This document shows, piece by piece, positions 52,250-57,815 of a stretch of 57,815 bases of DNA. How positions within the stretch are numbered: the first letter of the stretch is position 1; each line of letters opens with the position of its first letter. The notes below the pieces were generated by a model. The model did not search any database. It saw nothing but the letters and a program-made list of their open reading frames with translations, and was not told the DNA's origin. A program made the translations under genes and the position numbers. This stretch comes from Chitiniphilus shinanonensis DSM 23277 (GTDB lineage: Bacteria; Pseudomonadota; Gammaproteobacteria; Burkholderiales; Chitinibacteraceae): NCBI RefSeq assembly GCF_000374805.1, contig NZ_KB895358.1, positions 1-57,815 of the forward strand. Reading direction: 5' to 3'.

Positions 52250-52425
52250 GGCGAATCGACATTCGAACGTGGGATGCGTTGGTCCGTGGGCCGGATGACC
52301 GCGCGAAGTGCGGCGCGGCAGATAGCCCTCCTCTCTGCAAGCCGTGCGACACAGCAGACACCGGCCCACGGACCGACCCGAAGAAAAGGACTTCCTTCGT
52401 ACCCACGTTCGAAGGCCGATTCGCC
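52250..52425. repeat. Dispersed repeat D, full inverted-repeat copy
   Basis: Outer arms GGCGAATCGACATTCGAACG and the reverse complement of CGTTCGAAGGCCGATTCGCC; inner arms GGTCCGTGGGCCGG (52281-52294) and CCGGCCCACGGACC (52361-52374), which are perfect complements. The loop is about 66 nt. A half copy is at 35403-35448. Confidence 0.82.
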
Positions 52426-52428
52426 GTG

Positions 52429-52563
52429 GGGCGTGTCATCAATGGTGTCGCGGCAGCGTTCGGTGCAGTTCGGGATGCCGCGCCGGGAGTTGGCCGCGTC
52501 GCGCGCCTTGTGGCTGGCGCTTTTTCGGCCCAGCGCTGCCGCGAAACCATTGATGACATGCCC
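52429..52563. mobile_element. MITE-like element E with long terminal inverted repeats
   Basis: A 135-bp element with about 30-bp near-perfect terminal inverted repeats (GGGCGTGTCATCAATGGT left, ACCATTGATGACATGCCC right, extending through CGCGGCAGCG). No transposase is encoded and no clear target-site duplication is seen. It lies directly beside repeat D, making 52250-52563 a stack of two inverted repeats with no gene. Confidence 0.72.
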
Positions 52564-52664
52564 TAAGTCAGCCGTCCCGCGGCGCTCAGTAAAAAGCACA
52601 TCCACCTTCGCCGACGGGTTTGCTAGAAACCGGGATGCCCTGCTTTTTCCTCGGAACCCCCATC

Positions 52665-53003
52665 ATGTCGCGCCCCCGTCCTGCCGCTTTCCTCCTGGCC
52701 CTGAACTGCGTGGCGCTGCCATGGGTGCCGCCGGCCACGGCCTCGACGCCGGATGCGTGGAGCGATTCGCAGCGCGCGGTGGTGCAGGCGTGCGTGCGCG
52801 CCAGCAACCTGAAGAACGCGCAGGCCGGCGGCAATGTGATCGAGTTCGACGACCGCGCGGGGGTGACGGCGGTGGTGATCGCGGGGCGCTATCCGCAGCG
52901 GCACATGAAGAACCGGCCGGGACGCGAGCTGTGCGTGTACGACAAGGAGACGCGCAAGGCCTATGTGTCGGAGGCGGATTCGCTGTTGACGCCGGGGCGC
53001 TGA
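52665..53003 (+). CDS. Small secreted hypothetical protein
   Basis: A 112-residue protein with a Sec-type signal peptide (MSRPRPAAFLLALNCVALPW, ending PATA-S). The mature part of about 85 residues contains two cysteines (VVQACVRAS, ELCVYDKE), plausibly a disulfide. Family unknown. The start at 52665 is preceded by GGAA; an in-frame ATG at 52635 would extend it by ten residues. Confidence 0.65.
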   Translation: MSRPRPAAFLLALNCVALPWVPPATASTPDAWSDSQRAVVQACVRASNLKNAQAGGNVIEFDDRAGVTAVVIAGRYPQRHMKNRPGRELCVYDKETRKAYVSEADSLLTPGR

Positions 53004-53043
53004 CGCCGCTTCGGGCGGCGGGTCGGCCACCACCCCGCACGAC

Positions 53044-53859
53044 TCAGGCCGGCATCCGGTTCTCTTCCCACGCGGTATGCAGCGCGGCCTTGCCTTCGGT
53101 CGGCGTGGCACGGTCCCTGGCCTGGAACACGCCCAGGCCGGGCGTGCCGCTGCCCGGTACGTTGGGAAAATCAGCGGCGGCGAGCAGTTGCGCGATCAGC
53201 GCGATGTGCTCGTTGGTCAGTTCCTGCAAATACGCCGTCTGGAAGCGGGGAATGGCCACGTCGATGGGCCGCTGGTCGTTGTCCAGCCGCAACGAGGCTT
53301 CCTGCAAGGCCACGTGGGCTTCTTCCTCCAGCAACAGCGGCACGCCGGGGATGGTCTCGACGGTATGCGTGGCGTTCAGCTCGATCCACCAGTGGTCGTC
53401 GATTACGTCGTTGTCATGGTCGGCGCGGGCAATGATGCGGTAAGGCGTCTGGGCCGCCGAAACCGTCAGCCCCGCCACCCGCAATGCCAGGTCGAACACG
53501 CGCTTGCGGGCTTGCGGGCGTCGGGTGTTGCGGTCGCCATCCAGGAAATCGCGGATCGCCACCAGTTCGCCACGGCGCTGGGCCTGTTGTTCCACCGAGC
53601 CACCGGCGAAATACGGCCACGCGCGGCACCGCTCCCAACATCCGTCGCGGGCTTCCGCCAACTGCTGGGCGTTGAAACCGCTGCTGCGCCAATCGCTGAC
53701 GAAACCGTAGAGATCGCGCGGATTGGGGCCGTCGGCACGGATGCCGTACAGCGCCCAGTTCCAGCAGGCGGCGTCGTAAACCCCGGCGTTGGCGACGATG
53801 CGGGTGCGGTGGACATTGGCAAGCGCAGCAAGCTGCGCGCCGGACAAGGTGGTCGGCAT
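53044..53859 (-). CDS. Hypothetical protein with possible Cys/His catalytic pair
   Basis: A 271-residue cytoplasmic-looking protein with AGGAG before the ATG. No family is recognised. It contains DAACWNWALYG (Cys32) and VIDDHWWIELNATH (His156). That is a spacing and context reminiscent of papain-like or transglutaminase-like cysteine enzymes, where a Cys-Trp helix precedes a His-containing strand; this is inference only. No toxin or secretion signal is visible. Confidence 0.65.
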   Translation of the reverse strand: MPTTLSGAQLAALANVHRTRIVANAGVYDAACWNWALYGIRADGPNPRDLYGFVSDWRSSGFNAQQLAEARDGCWERCRAWPYFAGGSVEQQAQRRGELVAIRDFLDGDRNTRRPQARKRVFDLALRVAGLTVSAAQTPYRIIARADHDNDVIDDHWWIELNATHTVETIPGVPLLLEEEAHVALQEASLRLDNDQRPIDVAIPRFQTAYLQELTNEHIALIAQLLAAADFPNVPGSGTPGLGVFQARDRATPTEGKAALHTAWEENRMPA

Positions 53860-54349
53860 GGGTGGCTCCTGGGTGGGCTCGGTCGGTTCCGAGCAGGCAG
53901 TCTATGCCAAAGTCATAGACAAAGTTGGCGATTCGATGACTTTCAGCTGACCAGCCCTCCAGCCAATGCCACGATCAGTATTTCCTCCCGCTTATCACCC
54001 GATTTCCGCCTTTCGCCCAACGGTCGGCTGCTCGAATGCGGTGTTGCGCGCGGTCCAAACAAACCGCGCAGCGTACTTCGACCCGTCTTCACGCCAGCTG
54101 CATTGCGGCCTGCGCCGTTCCTGACATCCCGCTCGAAAAGCTGACATGCCGACCTTGGCCGTCGATGCGCGATTCGGACAAACCTTCTCATCGGTTCGCG
54201 ACATTCAACCGCGTGGAGCGTTGGATTAGCGTTTTGCCCAGGCTGCGCCAGGCATGCGATTGCCTGCGTGGCGCGACGGTTTCGCGGTGAAGCCGTCCAT
54301 AGCAACGCCGGCCGCCAGGCACGGGGACCGGCTCGATTGGAGGAATGGC
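53860..54349. other. Non-coding stretch upstream of the GH16 gene
   Basis: About 490 bp without a convincing gene. It holds the start region of the divergent hypothetical gene, a TATGCCAAAGTCATAGAC stretch near 53910, and a G/C-rich segment (about 54010-54210) with fragmentary open frames of no recognisable protein character. The last 50 bp are the leader of the GH16 gene. Confidence 0.5.
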
Positions 54350-55681
54350 ATGAACAAGCAACGTATCGGGATGCTGGCGGCGCTGCCGCTGGCGCTGTTG
54401 TTGATCGGCGCGCCAGTGGCCGGCAAGACCATCAGCTGGTCCGGCCACCAGTGGGAAGTGCGCTCCGGCGGCGGCGGGCCCGGCCCCAACAACTGGGACG
54501 ACCGCAATGCCTGGGTGGACGAACAGGGCTATCTGCACCTGAAGATCGCCAACCGCGACGGCGTGTGGTCGTCGGCGGAGATCCAGCTGGCCAACCTGGA
54601 GCGGCTGGGCTTCGGCACCTACCAGTTCAAGATGCTGGGCCGGCCCGATCTGCTGGACAAGAACGCGGTGTTCGGCTTCTACACCTATCCGCCGGCCGAT
54701 GTGGGCGGCGACTCCACCAACGAGATCGACATCGAGTTCTCGCGCTGGGGCAACGATTTCGCGCTGCTGGGCAACTACACGGTGTGGCCGGCGGTGAACG
54801 GCGCCAACCGCAGCTGGCGCGGCATCGATTTCACGCTGACCAGCGATCGTTCCACCCACCGCTTCAACTGGCAGTCGGACAAGGTGGTGTGGCAGTCGAT
54901 GCAGGGCTTCGTCGATGTGAACCAGACCCGCGACGAATTCATGAACTGGACGTTCGACCCGCGCAATCCGCCGGCCAACACCGATACCCGCGACCTTCAG
55001 TTCTATTGCCGCTCGGGCGATCCGTTGCAGTGCATCGCGCAGAAGCCGCAGTACTTCCTGATCAACCTGTGGCAGGTGGGCGGGCGCGCGCCGTCCAACA
55101 ACCAGGAAATCGAGCTGGTGCTGACCGAGTTCACCCACGTGCCCGGCGCCGTCTCGCCCACCCCGACGCCTGGACCGACACCGACGCCGCAACCCACGCC
55201 GACCCCCACCACCGTGCCGACGCCCACGCCGACGCAGCAGCCGACGCCGACCCCCACGCCCGGCAGTTGCTACCAAGCATGGTCGGCCAGCGCCATCTAC
55301 ACCGGCGGCCAGCGCGTCACCTACAACGGCGTGAACTACGAGGCCAAGTGGTGGACGCAGGGCGAGAACCCCACGTTGTCCGACCAGTACGGCGTGTGGA
55401 AGAACCTGGGCACCTGCGCCGGCGCCACGCCGACCCCGCAGCCGACGCCCACCCCGACGCCGGTGGTCACGCCCACGCCGACTCCGGTGATCACCCCCAC
55501 CCCGGGGCCGACGCCCACGCCGGTCGGCAACTGCCCGGCCTGGACCGAAGGCACGGCCTATGCGGTGGGCGCATGCGTCAGCTACCAGGGCCGCCAGTAC
55601 CGCGCGCTGATCGCGCACACCCCGCCCGTGGGCGGCGGCTGGACGCCGGTGATCGTGCCGGTGCTGTGGCAACCGATCTAG
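54350..55681 (+). CDS. Secreted GH16 glycoside hydrolase with two CBM5/12 chitin-binding-type modules
   Basis: A 443-residue secreted enzyme. Signal peptide MNKQRIGMLAALPLALLLIG ending PVAG; GH16 beta-jelly-roll about 27-260 with the catalytic EIDIE motif (Glu125, Asp127, Glu129). A Pro-Thr linker follows (about 263-303), then a CBM5/12 module (about 305-352, CYQAWSASAIYTGGQRVTYN), a second Pro-Thr linker and a second CBM5/12 module (about 395-443, CPAWTEGTAYAVGACVSYQG). The catalytic domain should cut a beta-1,3/1,4-type glucan or related polymer while the modules anchor to chitin. GGAGG ribosome-binding site; terminator at 55725-55751. Confidence 0.92.
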   Translation: MNKQRIGMLAALPLALLLIGAPVAGKTISWSGHQWEVRSGGGGPGPNNWDDRNAWVDEQGYLHLKIANRDGVWSSAEIQLANLERLGFGTYQFKMLGRPDLLDKNAVFGFYTYPPADVGGDSTNEIDIEFSRWGNDFALLGNYTVWPAVNGANRSWRGIDFTLTSDRSTHRFNWQSDKVVWQSMQGFVDVNQTRDEFMNWTFDPRNPPANTDTRDLQFYCRSGDPLQCIAQKPQYFLINLWQVGGRAPSNNQEIELVLTEFTHVPGAVSPTPTPGPTPTPQPTPTPTTVPTPTPTQQPTPTPTPGSCYQAWSASAIYTGGQRVTYNGVNYEAKWWTQGENPTLSDQYGVWKNLGTCAGATPTPQPTPTPTPVVTPTPTPVITPTPGPTPTPVGNCPAWTEGTAYAVGACVSYQGRQYRALIAHTPPVGGGWTPVIVPVLWQPI

Positions 55682-55724
55682 CCGCGCTCCGGGGCGCGAC
55701 TCCGGGTTGATTCTCCACCTCTTC

Positions 55725-55751
55725 ACGGCGCTTCCTCGGCGCCGTTTTTTT
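55725..55751 (+). terminator. Rho-independent terminator after the GH16 gene
   Basis: ACGGCGC and GCGCCGT form a 7-bp stem with a 7-nt loop, followed immediately by a seven-T run. Confidence 0.9.
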
Positions 55752-55914
55752 GCTGCGGCACCGGGGACACGGCACCGCTGGGAGATGGCGCGGATTGGCC
55801 TCGATGCGGCGACATGGTCATGCCGGGCGGCTGTCGCCGATGGCCTATGAACGGCAGTCCTTCATGAAGCACGACACGGTCTGGAAAACCTGGGGCGATT
55901 CATGCCGATCAAGC

Positions 55915-56604
55915 TTAAAGATTGTCTCCGACCCCGGCCATTGCCTGAACGGATGCCTTGTCGTTCAACCAGGTGTCGTCGAAGAAGGTGACTTCGCCGG
56001 TGGCCAGGTCGTGTTTGGCGCCGATGATGCCGATCGTGCCGGCGGCGACCATGTGCTCGAGGATGTAGCTGCGGTTGATGATCGAGCGCACCGAATGGCG
56101 GACGTTCAGGTCGGCGACGTTCTCGACGAACACAGGGTTCTTCGAATTGCGCTTTGCCGGTTCCAGCGTCTGGCTTTCCTGGTACACGGCCGGCTGGATC
56201 TTCGACAGCAGTTCGGTCAGGTTCCCGAGTTCCACGTGGTCGCAGGCGCCTTTGATGGCGCCGCACGAGGAGTGCCCGAGCACCACGATGAGCCGCGACC
56301 CGGCCACGTTGCAGGCGAATTCGAGGCTGCCCAGGATGTCGGTGTTGATCACGCTGCCGGCGATGCGCACGGAGAAGATATCCCCCAGGCCCTGATCGAA
56401 GATGAGCTCGGCCGAGGTACGGCTGTCGATGCAGCTGACGATGGTGGCGAACGGCCATTGGCCATCGCGCGTTTCATTGGCCTGCTGCAACAGGTCGCGG
56501 CTCGCGCGCAGGTTGTTGACGAAGCGCGCGTTGCCCTCCTTGAGGAACTGCAGGGCGAGTGCCGGCGTGACGGTGGCCTGGGTTTCGGAGGTGTGCGTTT
56601 TCAT
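55915..56604 (-). CDS. Beta-class carbonic anhydrase
   Basis: A 229-residue zinc enzyme interconverting CO2 and bicarbonate in the cytoplasm. Zinc ligands Cys58 (SCIDSR, with the Asp60-Arg62 dyad), His111 and Cys114 (GHSSCGAIKG) are all present. Divergent from a LysR regulator across a 107-bp AT-rich gap, so it is probably regulated by it. No strong ribosome-binding site is visible. Confidence 0.95.
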   Translation of the reverse strand: MKTHTSETQATVTPALALQFLKEGNARFVNNLRASRDLLQQANETRDGQWPFATIVSCIDSRTSAELIFDQGLGDIFSVRIAGSVINTDILGSLEFACNVAGSRLIVVLGHSSCGAIKGACDHVELGNLTELLSKIQPAVYQESQTLEPAKRNSKNPVFVENVADLNVRHSVRSIINRSYILEHMVAAGTIGIIGAKHDLATGEVTFFDDTWLNDKASVQAMAGVGDNL

Positions 56605-56678
56605 GGGGAGTCTTATCCAGCTTTCCAGCGATGGCGCTGGGTCGGAATACTACTGACGTTGAAAAATAAGCAATAATC

Positions 56679-56710
56679 GATATTCACGATGATATTGATC
56701 GATGAATATC
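56679..56710. promoter_or_regulatory. LysR-type operator candidate between carbonic anhydrase and lysR
   Basis: GATATTCA (56679-56686) and TGAATATC (56703-56710) are perfect inverted arms separated by 16 bp in the AT-rich divergent promoter region, ending just before the lysR start. This fits a LysR-family binding site controlling both genes. Confidence 0.6.
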
Positions 56711-56711
56711 T

Positions 56712-57626
56712 ATGAATGCCACCTTTCGCCAGTTGCGCCTCTTTCTGGCGCTGGCCGAGCGCGGTAGCGTCACTGCCGCCGCGGAGGCCTGTCATGTGAC
56801 GCAGCCGACCGTCTCGATGCAGCTGCGCGAGCTGACCGAGGCCGCCGGTCTGCCGCTTTACGAGCAGATCGGCAAACGGCTTTTCCTGACCGCGGCCGGC
56901 GAGGCGCTGGCCGGAACGGCACGGGCGATGCTCGACGAGTGGCTCGCATTCGAGCAGACCCTGAATGCCATGAAGGGGCTGGAACAGGGGCGTTTGCGCG
57001 TCGCGCTGGTGAGCACGGCGAAGTACTTCGTCCCGCGCCTGCTGGGCAGTTTTTGTACGGAACACCCCAACATCGAGATTTCACTCGAAATCCTGAATCG
57101 CGACGGGGTGGTCGCGCGCCTGCGCGAAAACCGTGACGACCTGTACATCATGTCGATGCCGCCGCCGAACCTGGACCTGGAACAGCACGCGTTCCTGCCC
57201 AATCCACTGGTCCTGATCGCCTCCGACGGACACCCGCTGAAGGGGCGCCGCCTGCAAATCGCCGACCTCTCGGCCGAACGCTTCATCCTGCGGGAGCGCG
57301 GTTCCGGCACACGCCTGGCATGCGACGCGTTTTTCTCGGGCGCTGGCTTCGTTCCGCAGGTCAGGCTGGAATTGGGCAGCAACGAGGCGATCAAGCAGGC
57401 TGTCGCCGGGGGCCTCGGTCTTGCCGTGGTATCGCGTCATGCGCTGCCCGCGCGCCCGGCGGACGATCAACTGACCATTCTCGATGTGGACGGCTTTCCA
57501 CTCCAATCGCGGTGGTTCACGCTTTATCCGCGCGGCAAAAGGCTTTCTCCGGTGGCGGCGGTTTTTCTCGAACATCTCGAACGGACCGCGTTGGAATGGA
57601 GCGAGCGGCGCGAGTCGGCGTTATAG
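56712..57626 (+). CDS. LysR-family transcriptional regulator (CbbR-like)
   Basis: A 304-residue LysR regulator. The winged helix-turn-helix FRQLRLFLALAERGSVTAAA and TQPTVSMQLRELTEAAGLPL occupies the first 65 residues. A two-lobed effector domain follows (LRVALVSTAKYFVPRLLGSF; NEAIKQAVAGGLGLAVVSRH). The overall wording resembles CbbR regulators of carbon metabolism, consistent with the divergent carbonic anhydrase. Confidence 0.92.
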   Translation: MNATFRQLRLFLALAERGSVTAAAEACHVTQPTVSMQLRELTEAAGLPLYEQIGKRLFLTAAGEALAGTARAMLDEWLAFEQTLNAMKGLEQGRLRVALVSTAKYFVPRLLGSFCTEHPNIEISLEILNRDGVVARLRENRDDLYIMSMPPPNLDLEQHAFLPNPLVLIASDGHPLKGRRLQIADLSAERFILRERGSGTRLACDAFFSGAGFVPQVRLELGSNEAIKQAVAGGLGLAVVSRHALPARPADDQLTILDVDGFPLQSRWFTLYPRGKRLSPVAAVFLEHLERTALEWSERRESAL

Positions 57627-57682
57627 GCGGCGAGGCCAGCCGGAAAGCCGCTTTGGCCGAATTGCGGACCAATCATTGCCCA

Positions 57683-57750
57683 CCCCTCACCCCTCACCCC
57701 TCACCCCTCACCCCTCACCCCTCACCCCTCACCCCACACCCCTCACCCCT
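57683..57750. repeat. Heptanucleotide tandem repeat (CCCCTCA)n
   Basis: About nine tandem units of ACCCCTC with one interruption (ACCCCACA). It has the same unit as the arms of dispersed repeat A but no core. It lies between the lysR stop and the window end. Confidence 0.85.
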
Positions 57751-57782
57751 GTATCCGCATCGCCGGGGTTGCATGCGACCCA

Positions 57783-57806
57783 ATATTTCCAATATTCTGG
57801 AAATAT
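57783..57806. promoter_or_regulatory. Palindrome at window end
   Basis: ATATTTCC (57783-57790) and GGAAATAT (57799-57806) form perfect 8-bp arms around AATATTCT, a likely operator for the gene that may start at 57805. Confidence 0.5.
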
Positions 57807-57815
57807 GGATGAAAA
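57805..57815 (+). CDS. Possible start of a gene cut by the window edge
   Basis: ATG GAT GAA followed by AA is the last sequence in the window. Several ArsR-family regulators begin Met-Asp-Glu and follow such palindromes, so an ArsR-type regulator is a guess. There are too few bases to confirm any gene, and no ribosome-binding site is visible. Confidence 0.2.

Noticed and set aside
52429-52563. Complete insertion sequence
   Set aside because: Only 135 bp with no transposase and no visible target duplication; called MITE-like instead.
53943-54305. Hypothetical protein on the minus strand upstream of the GH16 gene
   Set aside because: Poor coding character, no ribosome-binding site and no recognisable domain.

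Overview
The window is one contiguous piece of a high-GC (clearly above 60 %) Gram-negative chromosome. Gene content (FtsK end, RcnA/RcnR, EttA, DbpA, a TIGR03623-like nuclease/UvrD helicase pair, a GH16 enzyme with two chitin-binding-type modules) fits a betaproteobacterium, plausibly a chitinolytic member of the Neisseriales such as Chitiniphilus; that placement is inference. No rRNA or tRNA gene was seen.

Layout. 1-1691: the 3' end of ftsK, a NUDIX hydrolase and a convergent VOC-fold protein. 1915-4204: a type I-E-like CRISPR array (37 good repeats plus one degenerate distal repeat) transcribed on the minus strand, leader at about 4205-4280, with no cas gene anywhere in the window. 4307-11394 (minus): a sugar operon read lacI regulator > ABC ATPase > permease > periplasmic binding protein > TIM-barrel isomerase > Gfo/Idh oxidoreductase, headed by a 16-bp palindromic operator. 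11632-15100: a Tai4-like immunity protein, the divergent rcnA/rcnR nickel-cobalt efflux pair with a perfect RcnR operator, and a lipoprotein with a small partner.

15443-36162 is the centrepiece: a complete obafluorin-type beta-lactone antibiotic cluster. A 20-bp perfect lux-box palindrome precedes one long, tightly overlapping operon. The genes encode an AurF-type N-oxygenase, PabA, PabB and a fused PapC-PapB (together chorismate to 4-aminophenylpyruvate, then the nitro compound), an L-threonine transaldolase, a ThDP decarboxylase and a C-A-PCP-TE-MbtH-A(aryl) NRPS with a catalytic-cysteine thioesterase. These are followed by the 2,3-dihydroxybenzoate set (isochorismatase, aryl carrier protein, dehydrogenase, isochorismate synthase) and a strongly degenerate class II DAHP synthase homologue. 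A separately promoted second-type threonyl-tRNA synthetase (self-resistance) and a convergent AHL-type LuxR regulator close the cluster. Chorismate therefore feeds both halves of the product, and the resistance gene and regulator sit beside the pathway.

36438-57815 returns to ordinary chromosome: ettA, two Gfo/Idh oxidoreductases, dbpA, small lipoproteins, a GyrI-like protein, a YigZ/IMPACT protein, a DUF1415 protein, the nuclease/helicase pair, a membrane protein, a secreted GH16-CBM5/12-CBM5/12 enzyme, and a beta-carbonic anhydrase divergent from a LysR regulator. The window ends at a palindrome and the possible first codons of another gene.

Intergenic regions hold at least five families of imperfect inverted repeats (called A-E here), several inverted relative to one another and several abutting stop codons. 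They are described as separate features.
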